From the NCBI RefSeq assembly GCF_002812705.1, contig NZ_CP025030.1:4030001-4094000 (forward strand): a stretch of 64,000 nt of DNA, read 5' to 3'. Source of the stretch: Achromobacter spanius. Lineage in GTDB: Bacteria > Pseudomonadota > Gammaproteobacteria > Burkholderiales > Burkholderiaceae_B. A model generated the notes under the pieces. That model ran no database searches and had not been told where the DNA came from. It was given only the letters and a program-made list of their open reading frames with translations. Position 1 is the first letter of the stretch. Each line of letters starts with the position of its first letter. The position numbers and the translations under genes are program-made. Positions 8,070-18,723 of this stretch are shown here, in pieces.

Positions 8070-9316
8070 GCTGGGTCTCCGGTGTGGTTGGCGCGGGCGA
8101 CCATGGCGTCCAGCAGCACGTTGCAGCCGGCTTCCAGGTCAGCGGGTTTGGCGTCTTCGATTTCGTTGTGGCTCACGCCGTCCTTGCAGGGCACGAAGAT
8201 CATGGCGGTGGGCGTGACGCTGGCCATGTAGACGGCGTCGTGGCCGGCGCCGGTGACGATGTCCATGGCGGCCAGGCCGCGCCGCGTGGCGCCGTCGCGC
8301 ACCTTGGCGACCAGGTCCGGGTCGAACGGGGTGGGCGGGAAATACTGCACCTGCTTCACGTCCACGGTGACGCCGTGGCGTTCGGCCACGTCGGTGCAGG
8401 CGGCCAGCCAGCGCGCGTCCATCTGCGTCAGCGTGGCTTCATCTTCATGACGCAGGTCCACCGTGAAACGGACCTGGCCGGGGATGACGTTGCGCGAACC
8501 GGGGTGCGCGTGGATTTCGCCGACCGTGCCGCGTCCGTGCGGCTGGTTGTCGTTGGCGATGCCGATCACCGCCTGCAACAGGAAGGTGGCGGCGTAGAGC
8601 GCGTCGCGGCGGATGGGCATGGGCGTGGGGCCGGCATGCATTTCCATGCCGGTGATGACCACGTCGTACCAGCGCACGCCCAAGGAACCCGTCACCACGC
8701 CAACCACTTTTTCTTCGTGCTCAAGAATCGGGCCTTGCTCGATGTGCGCCTCGAAGTACGCACCCACCGGGCGTCCGCCGACCGCATCCGGGCCGGCGTA
8801 GCCGATGGCGGCCAGCTCGTCGGCCACCGACTTGCCGTCGTGGTCGCGCGCGTTCAGCGCGACTTCCAGCGGGAACTTGCCGGCGAATACGCCCGAGCCC
8901 ATCATCACCGGCAGAAAGCGCGAGCCTTCTTCGTTCGTCCAGATGGCCACTTCCAGCGGCGCTTCGGTGACGACGCCATGGTCGTTCAGGCTGCGCATGA
9001 CTTCCAGCCCCGCCAGCACCCCGTAGCAGCCGTCGAACTTGCCGCCGGTGGGCTGGGTGTCGATGTGGCTGCCCGTCATGACGGGCGGCAGGTCGTTATT
9101 GCGGCCCGCGCGGCGGGCAAAGATATTGCCCACCTGGTCCACACGCAGCGTCATGCCGGCGTCGCGCATCCAGCCGGTGACCAGATCGCGGCCCTGGCCG
9201 TCCAGCGCGGTCAGCGCCAGCCGGCAGTTGCCGCCCTTGGGCGTGGCGCCGATCTGCGCCAGGTCCATCAGCGACTGCCACAGCCGCTGTCCGTTGATTG
9301 AAATCGTGCTTGTCAT
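8066..9316 (-). CDS. M20-family amidohydrolase (N-carbamoyl-amino-acid / allantoate hydrolase type)
   Basis: 416 residues, typical for the Zn-dependent hydantoinase/carbamoylase family. Metal-ligand motifs are visible: GSHIDTQPTGGKFDG (His and bridging Asp), NEEGSRF (Glu pair) and HIEQGPILE. The family cleaves N-carbamoyl-L-amino acids, allantoate or ureidoglycine-like amides; which one cannot be decided by eye. The gene starts 14 nt after the TPP enzyme stop and overlaps the aldehyde dehydrogenase start by 4 nt, so it is co-transcribed. No signal peptide is present, so it acts in the cytoplasm on imported substrate. Confidence 0.9.
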   Translation of the reverse strand: MTSTISINGQRLWQSLMDLAQIGATPKGGNCRLALTALDGQGRDLVTGWMRDAGMTLRVDQVGNIFARRAGRNNDLPPVMTGSHIDTQPTGGKFDGCYGVLAGLEVMRSLNDHGVVTEAPLEVAIWTNEEGSRFLPVMMGSGVFAGKFPLEVALNARDHDGKSVADELAAIGYAGPDAVGGRPVGAYFEAHIEQGPILEHEEKVVGVVTGSLGVRWYDVVITGMEMHAGPTPMPIRRDALYAATFLLQAVIGIANDNQPHGRGTVGEIHAHPGSRNVIPGQVRFTVDLRHEDEATLTQMDARWLAACTDVAERHGVTVDVKQVQYFPPTPFDPDLVAKVRDGATRRGLAAMDIVTGAGHDAVYMASVTPTAMIFVPCKDGVSHNEIEDAKPADLEAGCNVLLDAMVARANHTGDPA

Positions 9317-9330
9317 GGAGTCAGGTCCTG

Positions 9331-11091
9331 TCAGTGGCCGGCGCTGTTGGTGCCGGTGCTGCTATTGCCAGTGCTGTTGGTGCCGATGCTTCGGGCAAGG
9401 CGGGCCTGCGCGGCTTCGCGGATGCCCATCAGCGTTTCGCCCGGCGCGATGCCGTTGGCGTCGTAGCGGATTTCCAGCAGCGCGGGCAGGTTGTGTTGCC
9501 GCGCAAACGCCAGCGCGCGTTCAAACGCCGGGCCGAAGTCGGCGGTGTTCTCCACGGCTTCGCCATGTCCGCCGTAACCACGGATGATCTGCGTGAAGTC
9601 GGGGTTTTCAAAGCCCAACGCAATGGTGCGCGCCGGGAATTCGCGTTCCTGGTGGGCGCGGATGGTGCCCCAGATGCCGTTGTTGAACACCAGCACCACC
9701 ACGCCCAGTTTGTACTGCAAGGCCACGCCCAGTTCCTGCATGTTCATCTGAAAGCAGCCGTCGCCCGCGTAGCAGACCACGTCGCGCTGGCGGTCTTCGA
9801 GCTTGGCGGAAATGGCGGCGGGCAGGCCGTAGCCCATCGAGCCCACCGTGGGCGTCAGGCTGGTGCCCGGCCCGGCATAGCGGCGGTAGCGGTGCGGATA
9901 CAGCGCGTAGTTGCCCGCGCCCACGGTCACGCAGGCCTCGGCGGGCAGATGCGCGTCCACATAGGCGGCGGCCGCGTCCAGGCTCATCGCGCCGGGCGAG
10001 GGCAGCGGCGTCAGGCTCTCTGTCAGTTGCTGATGCGCGATACGCACGGCCTCGCCACGCGGTGTGGCATGTCCGGGCGCCAGGTCAGCCACGCTGGCGG
10101 CAAAGCTGGCCACGTCGGCCACCATGGCCTGCGTGGGCGAAAACACGCGGCCCAGTTCGGCGGCGTCGGGGTAAACGTGTATCAGCTTCTGGCGCGGCAG
10201 CGGGCTTTCAATGACGGTATAGCCTTCGGTGGTGGCTTCGCCCAGGCGCGTGCCCACGGCCAGCACCAGGTCGGCGTCCTTCAAGCGCTGGCGCAGTTCG
10301 GGCGTCATGGCCCAGCCGACGTGGCCGGCGGCGTTGGGGTGGCGCTGGTCAAAACATTCCAGACGGCGCCACGCGGTGCCCACGGGCAACTCGAAGCGCT
10401 CGGCAAAGCCGGCGATCTGGTCGATGGCGGTCTGGTGCCAGCCGTTGCCGCCCAGCAGCAGGAATGGGCGTTCGGCGGCGTTCAGCAAGTCGACCATGCG
10501 CGTCAGATCGGCCGCGCCGGGGTGGCTGTGCACGCGCGGGTAGCGCGGCAGGTCCGCCACGCGGGCGGTGCCCCACAGCGTGTCTTCCGGCAAGGCCAGC
10601 ACCACCGGGCCGGGCCGGCCGCTGGTGGCTACCGCGAAGGCGCGCGAGATGAATTCGGGGATGCGGTCGGTGCGGTCGATCTGCGCCACCCACTTGGCCA
10701 TTTGCCCGAACATGCGGCGGTAGTCGATTTCCTGGAAGGCTTCGCGTTCCATGAAGTCGTTGCCGACCTGGCCCACGAACAGGATCATCGGCGTGGAGTC
10801 CTGGTAGGCGGTGTGCACGCCGATGCTGGCGTTGGTGGCGCCCGGGCCGCGCGTCACAAAGCAGATGCCGGGTTCGCCCGTCAGCTTGCCATAGGCCTCG
10901 GCCATGTAGGCCGCGCCGCTTTCCTGGCGGCACACAATGGGTTCGATGGCGTCGGTGTGTTCGTTCAGCGCATCGATGCAGGGCAGGTAGCTTTCACCGG
11001 GAATCATGAACACGCGGCGCGCGCCATGGATGCGCAACTGCTGCATCAGGATCTGGCCACCGTTGCGTTCGGGAAGTGCGGATGACGTCAT
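9331..11091 (-). CDS. Thiamine-pyrophosphate-dependent enzyme, acetolactate-synthase-like
   Basis: 586 residues with three domains: the PYR domain with the activating Glu in CRQESGAAYMAEAYG, a central domain, and the PP domain with TPP/Mg motif GDGCFQMNMQEL ending in NN. The family includes acetolactate synthases, benzoylformate and oxalyl-CoA decarboxylases and sulfoacetaldehyde acetyltransferase. A decarboxylase or carboligase role is expected, but I cannot name the substrate. An ATG at 11142 is possible, but ATG 11091 overlaps the previous stop as ATGA and matches where homologues begin. The C-terminal tail (last ~18 residues, Ser/Thr/Asn/Gly) is a short repeat that is not part of the fold. 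Confidence 0.88.
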   Translation of the reverse strand: MTSSALPERNGGQILMQQLRIHGARRVFMIPGESYLPCIDALNEHTDAIEPIVCRQESGAAYMAEAYGKLTGEPGICFVTRGPGATNASIGVHTAYQDSTPMILFVGQVGNDFMEREAFQEIDYRRMFGQMAKWVAQIDRTDRIPEFISRAFAVATSGRPGPVVLALPEDTLWGTARVADLPRYPRVHSHPGAADLTRMVDLLNAAERPFLLLGGNGWHQTAIDQIAGFAERFELPVGTAWRRLECFDQRHPNAAGHVGWAMTPELRQRLKDADLVLAVGTRLGEATTEGYTVIESPLPRQKLIHVYPDAAELGRVFSPTQAMVADVASFAASVADLAPGHATPRGEAVRIAHQQLTESLTPLPSPGAMSLDAAAAYVDAHLPAEACVTVGAGNYALYPHRYRRYAGPGTSLTPTVGSMGYGLPAAISAKLEDRQRDVVCYAGDGCFQMNMQELGVALQYKLGVVVLVFNNGIWGTIRAHQEREFPARTIALGFENPDFTQIIRGYGGHGEAVENTADFGPAFERALAFARQHNLPALLEIRYDANGIAPGETLMGIREAAQARLARSIGTNSTGNSSTGTNSAGH

Positions 11092-12017
11092 GCAAGGTCT
11101 CCTGGTTGTGGGACGGCCTGCGCGCGGCGCTCGGCGGCCCATCGTTCGAATTGGTCGTGGCGCGCCAACAGGCGGCGCGCGGTGTTGTAGGTGGGCGGGT
11201 CGATGCGTTCGGCGTCATGCTGGCCGGCGCGTTGGGCCTCGAAGCGGGCCACGCGGTTGCGCGCGGTGTCCACCTCGGGCGCGCTGGGCGTGAACACCTG
11301 GTGGATCAGCGGCACTTGCTCGGCCACCGTCGCGCATTTGGATTTCAGGCCCAGGCGGCGCGCCCAGCGCAAGTCCGCTTCCAGCGCGGGCAGGTCGCGG
11401 TAGTTGAACGGGCAGTCGATCGGCACGCAGCCGGCGGCGGTGCAGTCCACCAGGAAGCGGGCGCGCACGGCGTGCAGTTCGATGCCGTCTTTGCCGCGTT
11501 CGGCGCCCAGGCTGGCGGTCAGGTCCTCGGCGGCCAGCAGGCAGCCCGACACGCGTGGGCTGGCGGTCAGGATGTCGTAGGCACGTACCAGCCCCAGCGC
11601 GGATTCCAGCGTCGGCACGATTTCCGTGCTGCCGGCCGGCAGGCCCAGTTCGGACTCCAGCGCGCCGATGGCCTGGTCCAGCGCGATGATCTGCGCGGCG
11701 CTTTCGGCGTGCGGCAGGAACACCGCGTCCGGCGCGCCGGGCATCACGCCGCGCAGGTCGGCCAGGCCGTCGTCTTCCAGCTTGTTGATGCGTACGGCGG
11801 CCACCACGCCCTGGGCGCGGCAGGTGGCGAACAGCGCGGCGATGCGCGGCCGGGCGGCGGGCCGCTCGACGGGCGCGGTGAACTCTTCCAGGTCGGCCAC
11901 CAGGGCGTCCGTGCCGCTGGCCAGGCCCGCGGCCTGCGCGGCCGCGTCCATGCCGGGAACAAACATCCAGCTGCGGCGCAGCGCGGGGGGACGGCGAAGC
12001 GTTGAAGTTTGGGTCAT
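11088..12017 (-). CDS. HpcH/HpaI aldolase / CitE-like lyase family protein
   Basis: 309 residues. The start RRSWMFVPGMD and the following DALVADLEEFTAPVERPAAR match the CitE/malyl-CoA-lyase branch of the HpcH/HpaI TIM-barrel family. A Glu-Asp metal site is expected in CLLAAEDLTASLG. Family members cleave or form C-C bonds in CoA esters or 2-oxo-4-hydroxy acids using Mg2+. One departure is LEEF where many members have LEDS. The gene overlaps dctM upstream and the TPP enzyme downstream (both ATGA). It is likely a carbon-skeleton lyase of the pathway. Confidence 0.85.
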   Translation of the reverse strand: MTQTSTLRRPPALRRSWMFVPGMDAAAQAAGLASGTDALVADLEEFTAPVERPAARPRIAALFATCRAQGVVAAVRINKLEDDGLADLRGVMPGAPDAVFLPHAESAAQIIALDQAIGALESELGLPAGSTEIVPTLESALGLVRAYDILTASPRVSGCLLAAEDLTASLGAERGKDGIELHAVRARFLVDCTAAGCVPIDCPFNYRDLPALEADLRWARRLGLKSKCATVAEQVPLIHQVFTPSAPEVDTARNRVARFEAQRAGQHDAERIDPPTYNTARRLLARHDQFERWAAERRAQAVPQPGDLA

Positions 12018-13297
12018 TGCACGTGCCTCGGCAGGAACAGCACCAGTTCAGGAACAAAGGTCAGCAGCAACATCACGGCGGTCATGGCCAGCATCATCCA
12101 GGACAGCGGGCGCAGGGTCTGCATCATGTTGATGCCGCCAATCTTGCAGGCGGCCATCAGGTCCACCCCGACCGGCGGCGTGTTGGCGCCGATGGCCATG
12201 TTGATGGACAGCAGGATGCCGAAATGCACCGGGTCGATGTTGTAGTGTGCCAGCACCGGCATCACCACGGGCGCCACGATGATGATGACGGGAATGGCCT
12301 CCATGAAGGTGCCCAGCAGCAGCAACACCACGGTCAGCACCAGCAGCACGGCGGTCTTGCTGTCGGTCCATTCCACCAGCAGCGTGGACAGCGCCTGCGG
12401 CACCTGTTCGGCCACCAGCACCCAGGCGAACAGGCCCGACGCGCCAATCAGCAGCAAGATGGACGCGCTGCTTTCACCCGTGGACTTCAGGTTGCTCCAC
12501 AGCGACTTCAGGCTTAGCGTGCGATACCAGAAAAAGCCGATCAGCAAGGCGTAGACGATGGCGCTGGAGGCGGCTTCGGTGGCGGTGAAGATGCCGAAGC
12601 GGATGCCGCCGATGATCAGCACGGGCACCATCAGCGCGGGCAGCGCGTCGATGGTGGCGGCGCGCAGTTCGCCCCAGGAAAACGGCTGGCCGCCGGCCCA
12701 GTTGTGCTTGCGCGACTGCCAGATGGCCACGCCGATCAAGGAGAAACCCAGCAGGATGCCGGGGATGATGCCGGCCACGAACAGCTTGCCCACCGACGTA
12801 TCGGTAATGGTGCCGTAGACGATCAGCACGATGCTGGGCGGGATGATGGTGGACGTGGCGCCCGCGCTGCCCACCAGGGCGCACGAAAAGCCCTTGTCGT
12901 AGCCGCTGCGGGCCATGGCGGGCAACAGCAGGCTGCCGATGGCGACCACGTCGGCCACGCCCGAGCCGGACAGCGCGCCGAACATCAGGCAGGCCAGCAC
13001 GGCCACCACCGCCAGGCCGCCCTTGATGTCGCCCACGATGGCGGCGCACAAACGCACGATGCGCTGCGTCAGGCCGGCGCCGTTCATCAGTTGCGCGGCC
13101 AGGATGAACAGCGGAATGGCCAGCAGCGTGAAGCTGTCCAGCCCCACCACGTACTGCTGCGCGGCCACCATCATGGGCGCGGCGTCGTACACGGCCAGGT
13201 AGGCCAGGCACGACAGCACCAGGCCGAATGCAATGGGCATGTCGATCAACACCGTGATCGTGAACACGCCCATCAGGAAGAGAGCACCCGAAGACAT
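12014..13297 (-). CDS. dctM: TRAP transporter large permease (DctM family)
   Basis: 427 residues, with about 12 hydrophobic spans throughout, typical of the DctM subunit that couples Na+ entry to uptake of acids captured by a periplasmic binding protein. The start is placed at ATG 13297 (MSSGALFLMGVF), which has AAGGAA upstream; a longer reading from 13411 would run through the dctQ gene and is rejected. It follows dctQ by 4 nt and overlaps the CitE-like gene by 4 nt. Located in the inner membrane. Confidence 0.93.
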   Translation of the reverse strand: MSSGALFLMGVFTITVLIDMPIAFGLVLSCLAYLAVYDAAPMMVAAQQYVVGLDSFTLLAIPLFILAAQLMNGAGLTQRIVRLCAAIVGDIKGGLAVVAVLACLMFGALSGSGVADVVAIGSLLLPAMARSGYDKGFSCALVGSAGATSTIIPPSIVLIVYGTITDTSVGKLFVAGIIPGILLGFSLIGVAIWQSRKHNWAGGQPFSWGELRAATIDALPALMVPVLIIGGIRFGIFTATEAASSAIVYALLIGFFWYRTLSLKSLWSNLKSTGESSASILLLIGASGLFAWVLVAEQVPQALSTLLVEWTDSKTAVLLVLTVVLLLLGTFMEAIPVIIIVAPVVMPVLAHYNIDPVHFGILLSINMAIGANTPPVGVDLMAACKIGGINMMQTLRPLSWMMLAMTAVMLLLTFVPELVLFLPRHVQ

Positions 13298-13301
13298 CTT
13301 G

Positions 13302-13781
13302 TTATTCCTTTGCCATGGCGGGGGTGGGCGCAAGCAGTTGCGCCAGATGAACCACGATGGTGATCGCGCACGCAAACGGCAAGGCCAGGTACACCGTGCC
13401 GGCGGACACATCCAGCGCGGGCAGGATCTGGTCGCCCGTCAGTTCGGCCAACTGCCAGCCCGCGTAGCCCAGCGCGGCCAGGCCCACGATGATCAGCACC
13501 TGGTTGACGCGTTCAACCACGTTCAGCACGCGCGGGCTGCGCACCATGAAGGGCAGCAGGCCAGCCATGAGATGAGAGCGGTCATGGCTGCACGCCACGC
13601 CGCCGATGAAGGCGGACCACACCAGAACCAGGCGCGGCAATTCCTCGGCCCAATGCGGCGTGGTGTGCGTGACAAAGCGCGAGAACACCACGTAAGAGAT
13701 CAGGATCGCCAGCAAGGCCACCGCCACGGCGGCGAAGGCCTTGCTGATGCCCGACAGAATGGCGGACAGTCGGTTGAGCAT
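13302..13781 (-). CDS. dctQ: TRAP transporter small permease (DctQ family)
   Basis: 159 residues with four predicted membrane helices, the normal size for DctQ. The central PHWAEELPRLVLVWSAFIGG resembles the conserved mid-region of the family. It stabilises the large permease and docks the binding protein. Its ATG overlaps the dctP stop by one base (TAATG), a sign of translational coupling. Confidence 0.92.
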   Translation of the reverse strand: MLNRLSAILSGISKAFAAVAVALLAILISYVVFSRFVTHTTPHWAEELPRLVLVWSAFIGGVACSHDRSHLMAGLLPFMVRSPRVLNVVERVNQVLIIVGLAALGYAGWQLAELTGDQILPALDVSAGTVYLALPFACAITIVVHLAQLLAPTPAMAKE

Positions 13782-14776
13782 TACTTGGCCTCGCGGTACT
13801 TCTGCACAAGCGCCATCAGCTCAGGGCCGTAGGTGACCGAGTAGGTCTTCCACACGGGTTGCACGGCGGCGGCAAAGGCGGCCTTGTCGACCTCGTTGAC
13901 CTGCATGCCTTTCTCTTTCAGTTGCGCCACGAATTGCTGGTCGCCGTCGGTGATCATCTTGCGCTGGGCGTCGCGCCACTTGTCGGCGGCGGCCTGCACC
14001 ACCTTCTTGTCGTCGGCCGAGATGCGGTTCCAGACCGGCTTGGAGATGATCAGGCTGGCCGGACCCCACACGTGGCCCGTCAGCGACAGGTATTTCTGCA
14101 CTTCGAAGAACGACGAGGTGTAGATGATGGACAGCGGGTTCTCTTGCGCGTCAAACACCTTTTGCTGCAAGGCCGAGTACAGCTCGCCAAAGGCTAGCGG
14201 GGCAGGGTTGGCGCCCAGGGCGGTGAAGGTGTCCAGCCGCATCTTGTCGGGCGTGACGCGGGTTTTCAGGCCGGCCAGGTCGGCGGGCTTGGCGATGGGG
14301 CCGCGGTTGTTGGTCACGTGGCGGAAGCCGTTTTCCCACCACGAAATGATGGTCAGGTTTTTCTTGTCGGCCAGCTTGGCCAGCGCGGCGCCCAGCTCGC
14401 CGTCAAAGGCCTTGTAGGCCTGCTGCGACGACGACCACGAGTAGGGCAGTTCCACCACGCCAAACTTCGGTTCGATGGGTTGCAACGAGCCCGAGCCGAT
14501 GATGGCCGCGCCCTGGCTGCCGATCTGCAAGCCTTCCAGCATGGTCTTTTCGTTGCCCAACTGGCCGCTGGGGAACAGCACGAAGTTGACGCGGCCGTCG
14601 GTCTTTTCCTTGACCTCGGCGGCAAAGCCTTCGGCGGCCTTGTTCCAGCTATGGCTGGGGGCCAGCACGTGGCCCAGCTTGATGTCCAGGGCATGGGCCG
14701 ACAGCGGCGCAAAGCCGGCCATGGCGACAAGGGCGCCGCCGATCAGGGCGCGAAACGTTTGGGGAGCGTGGGTCAT
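13781..14776 (-). CDS. dctP: TRAP transporter periplasmic substrate-binding protein (DctP family)
   Basis: 331 residues. An N-terminal signal peptide ends near AHA (about residue 29). The mature part follows the DctP pattern, with KTRVTPDKM carrying the conserved Arg that usually holds a substrate carboxylate, and FGELYSALQQKVFDAQENP downstream. This suggests an organic acid ligand. First gene of dctPQM, which is itself within the longer run; a GC-rich hairpin (14829-14845) precedes it. Confidence 0.93.
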   Translation of the reverse strand: MTHAPQTFRALIGGALVAMAGFAPLSAHALDIKLGHVLAPSHSWNKAAEGFAAEVKEKTDGRVNFVLFPSGQLGNEKTMLEGLQIGSQGAAIIGSGSLQPIEPKFGVVELPYSWSSSQQAYKAFDGELGAALAKLADKKNLTIISWWENGFRHVTNNRGPIAKPADLAGLKTRVTPDKMRLDTFTALGANPAPLAFGELYSALQQKVFDAQENPLSIIYTSSFFEVQKYLSLTGHVWGPASLIISKPVWNRISADDKKVVQAAADKWRDAQRKMITDGDQQFVAQLKEKGMQVNEVDKAAFAAAVQPVWKTYSVTYGPELMALVQKYREAK

Positions 14777-14828
14777 GGGGTAACTCCAGATGCGAAAAGA
14801 GAAGGTGGGGTGGTGGGTTCAACACGCG

Positions 14829-14845
14829 GCGGGGTGCGGCCCCGC
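14829..14845 (-). other. Intercistronic GC hairpin beside the beta-propeller gene stop
   Basis: GCGGGG (14829-14834) pairs with CCCCGC (14840-14845), loop of 5 nt, directly after the stop of the beta-propeller gene and ahead of dctP. There is no T-run, so an mRNA-stability or processing role is as likely as termination. Confidence 0.45.
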
Positions 14846-15976
14846 TCAGTAGGATTGCCCCCGCATGGATGCGGGGTGGCCGGGCAGGGGGATACCCATG
14901 CCGGTGTCGGTCAGGCCGTTGTCTCCCACGGCCAGCACCTGCAACGTTGCATCAAGGAAATTGCCGACGTACAGATAGCGGCTGTCGGGGCTGAAGGCGA
15001 TGCCTTCGGGTAGCGCGCCCACCTCGATGGCGCCCACGCGCGTGACGCGCAAGCCCTCGATGCGCAGCAGCACGATCTGGCCGCGCGGGTGGTGAAACCA
15101 TTCCGACGAGGGGTTGTTCGAGCCTTGCACGATGGCCACGGCGGCGTGGCGGCCATCGGGGCTGATGGCGATGCCCTCGGGGCCGTCTTCCACCATCAGG
15201 CGGTCGATCACGCGGGGCGGCGCGCTTTTAAGATCCACCACGCTAATGGAATCCGCATGGCCGTCGGAGGCCGTTGGGCTGCCCATGTCCACCACCAAGG
15301 CCAGCGCGCCGTCGGGCGACACCACCAGGTTGAAGGGCACGAGCCCCGTCGTCAGGTCTTCGGACGGGTCATGCGTGACGCGCGGCACGGGGCCGCTGTC
15401 GTCGATGTGCAGCACGGCCAACCGGTGCGTGTCTGTCTTGACGGCGAAGGCGCGGCGGCCATCGGCCGAGAACGAGACGGCGACAACGGGCGTGCCCAGG
15501 TCGATTTCAGCGACGACAGCCACGCGGTTATCGCGGATCGTCAGCACCGATACCGACCGACCCGCCTTGTTCGCCACCAGCGCCATCGTGCCTGCGCGGT
15601 TGATCGACAGGCCCGACGGTTGCAGGCCCACTTGTAGCGTTTGCACGATGGCCGGCGGCGTGGCGGCCAGGTCCACCACATATAGATCGCGGCCCGGCGT
15701 GGGCTGCCACCCCTGGCCGTCGGCGCGTTCAGGCCAGGCCATGGAATCGGCGATCAGCGCCAGCCGCTGGTCCGGCGTCACGGCCAGATTGACGGGCGGG
15801 CCGAACAGGGAATTGGGCAGGGGCAGCGTCGCCACATGCACCGGCGCGGCCGGGTTGGCGGCGGCGTCGAAAATGCTGAGCGTGTCGCGGCCGGGCGCCA
15901 GGAAGCGGATCTGGCCGTCGTCCCAGGTGACTTTTTCGTCGTTGCCGACCAGCAGGTAGTGCGGCGCGGCGCTCAT
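14846..15976 (-). CDS. YncE/lactonase-like beta-propeller protein
   Basis: 376 residues of repeating blades with FSPD, ISPDGRHAAV and VSPDGALALVVD motifs, giving a seven-bladed propeller of the YncE or 6-phosphogluconolactonase-like type. No signal peptide is visible, so it is presumably cytoplasmic. Its start overlaps the ABC ATPase stop (ATGA), so it belongs to the operon. Lactone hydrolysis in the pathway is possible, but no catalytic residues can be fixed by eye; a binding role is also possible. The match to a named family is general. Confidence 0.75.
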   Translation of the reverse strand: MSAAPHYLLVGNDEKVTWDDGQIRFLAPGRDTLSIFDAAANPAAPVHVATLPLPNSLFGPPVNLAVTPDQRLALIADSMAWPERADGQGWQPTPGRDLYVVDLAATPPAIVQTLQVGLQPSGLSINRAGTMALVANKAGRSVSVLTIRDNRVAVVAEIDLGTPVVAVSFSADGRRAFAVKTDTHRLAVLHIDDSGPVPRVTHDPSEDLTTGLVPFNLVVSPDGALALVVDMGSPTASDGHADSISVVDLKSAPPRVIDRLMVEDGPEGIAISPDGRHAAVAIVQGSNNPSSEWFHHPRGQIVLLRIEGLRVTRVGAIEVGALPEGIAFSPDSRYLYVGNFLDATLQVLAVGDNGLTDTGMGIPLPGHPASMRGQSY

Positions 15977-16838
15977 GCGGCCAACTCCTGCGCGTCGGGC
16001 ACGGCCAGCGTGGCGCCGATCAGTTGCCGGGTGTAGGGATGCTGGGGCGCAAAGTACACCTGATCGGCCGTGCCGCGTTCGACGATGCGGCCGCCTTGCA
16101 GCACCACGATGTCATCGGCAATGTGCTGCACCACCGCCAGGTTATGGCTGATGAACAGATAGCCCAGGCCACGGTCGCGCTGCAATTGCATCAGCAGGTT
16201 CAGGATCTGCGCCTGCACCGATACGTCCAGCGCGGATGTGGGTTCGTCGCATATCAGCAGTTGCGGTTCCAGCATCAGGGCGCGCGCAATGGCTACGCGC
16301 TGGCGTTGGCCGCCGGACAGTTCGCGCGGATACCGCGCGGCAAAGGCGGGCACCAGGCCCACGGCGTCCATCATGCGGCGCACCGACGCCGCCTGCGACG
16401 CCGCATTGCCGATGCCGTGCACGCGTAGCGGCGCGGTCAGGATTTCATTGATGGTGCGGCGCGGGTTCAGCGATGAATACGGGTCCTGGAACACCATCTG
16501 GATGCGGCGGGCGCGGGCGCGCGCCGGCATGGCGGCCAGCGGCTGGCCGTCCAGCAGCGCCTGGCCCTGGGTGGGCGCCAACAGGCCCAGCATGAGCTTG
16601 GCGATGGTGGACTTGCCGCTGCCGGATTCCCCCACCAGGCCGATCGTCTGGCCGGCGGGCACGTGCAGGTCGATGTCATGCAGGATGCGGGGCGCGGGGC
16701 GGCGCGAGAACAGGCTGGCGCGGCCGTATTGGAAGGACAGCGCGTTCAGGCGGATGCTGGCGGGCGAGGGCGCGGGGTGCGCGGCCGCAACCGCCTTGGA
16801 ATTCTTGCTGGGATGCATGTTGGCGTTCAGCTTGTCGT

Positions 16839-16842
<4 letters not shown>
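15973..16842 (-). CDS. Peptide-type ABC transporter ATP-binding protein (DppF-like)
   Basis: 289 residues from ATG 16842, which overlaps the DppD-like stop as ATGA. Walker A is [12 protein letters not shown], the signature is [15 protein letters not shown] and Walker B is LLICDEPTSALD; the C-terminus carries the oligopeptide-type extension (HPYTRQLIGATL). It energises the dipeptide-type importer with its DppD-like partner. A longer start at 16962 would overlap the previous gene heavily and is not favoured. Confidence 0.93.
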
Positions 16843-17849
<1,007 letters not shown>

Positions 17850-17853
17850 GGCG

Positions 17854-18723
17854 TCACCCTTTCTTCATCTGGATGGCGCGCAGCGTTTCGCCCGCCCGGT
17901 TCACACACAGCACCAGCACGAACAGCACGATGCTGGGAATGACCACCAGCGAGGGCTGGAACAGCATGTTTTCCTTGCCCTCGGCGATCATCAGGCCCAG
18001 CGACGGCATCGGCGCGGGCACGCCCAGGCCCAGGAACGACAGCGAGGCTTCCAGCGTGATGGCCATGGCCGCGTCCACCGTGCCGATGATGAGCAGGTTG
18101 CCCACCAGGTTCGGCAGGATGTCGCGCCAGATGATTTGTAGGTGCGTGCAGCCTTGCAGGCGCGAGGCCGTGACGAATTCCGCGTTGCGCAGCCCGGCGG
18201 CCATGGTGCGCGCGACCAGCGCGTAGCGTTCCCACAGCAGCAGGCCCAGCACCAGCACCACCACGGTCAGCGATGCGCCCACCACCGACACCACGGCCAG
18301 CGCCACCAGAATGATGGGCAAGGCCAGGCGCGCGGTGATCAGGAAGGACACGGCGCGGTCCACCGTGCCGCCGAAGTAGCCGGCGACGACACCCAGTGTG
18401 GTGCCGATCAAGCCGCCCATCAGCGCGACGGACAAGCCGATCAAGGCCGACACGCGCACGCCGTACAGCGCGCGCGCCAGCACGTCGCGACCCAACTGGT
18501 CGGTGCCCAGGATGTGGTTCCAGTCACCGCCTTCGGCCCACACCGGCTCTTGCAGCCGGGCCAGCAGGTCTTGCGTATACGGGTCGTGCGGAATCAGCCA
18601 GGGGCCGATCAGGCCGGCCAGCACCAGCAGGGCCAGCACGACAAGGCCCACACGTTGGCCGGCGCGCGCCAGGCGGTCGCCGCGCGGCGCGACGGGCAGG
18701 GGAGTTTGGATGGCAGTGTTCAT
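17854..18723 (-). CDS. Peptide-type ABC transporter permease (DppC-like)
   Basis: 289 residues with about six membrane spans. The start ATG 18723 overlaps the upstream permease stop (ATGA). The periplasmic loop HDPYTQDLLARLQEP and then LGTDQLGRDVLARALYG match the DppC family; the EAA-type loop that contacts the ATPases lies in the second half. Inner membrane. The substrate is probably a short peptide, amide or similar polar compound. Confidence 0.92.
   Translation of the reverse strand: MNTAIQTPLPVAPRGDRLARAGQRVGLVVLALLVLAGLIGPWLIPHDPYTQDLLARLQEPVWAEGGDWNHILGTDQLGRDVLARALYGVRVSALIGLSVALMGGLIGTTLGVVAGYFGGTVDRAVSFLITARLALPIILVALAVVSVVGASLTVVVLVLGLLLWERYALVARTMAAGLRNAEFVTASRLQGCTHLQIIWRDILPNLVGNLLIIGTVDAAMAITLEASLSFLGLGVPAPMPSLGLMIAEGKENMLFQPSLVVIPSIVLFVLVLCVNRAGETLRAIQMKKG

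Noticed and set aside
9298..11085. Long plus-strand open frame opposite the TPP enzyme
   Set aside because: Composition is that of a shadow frame; TPP motifs lie on the other strand.
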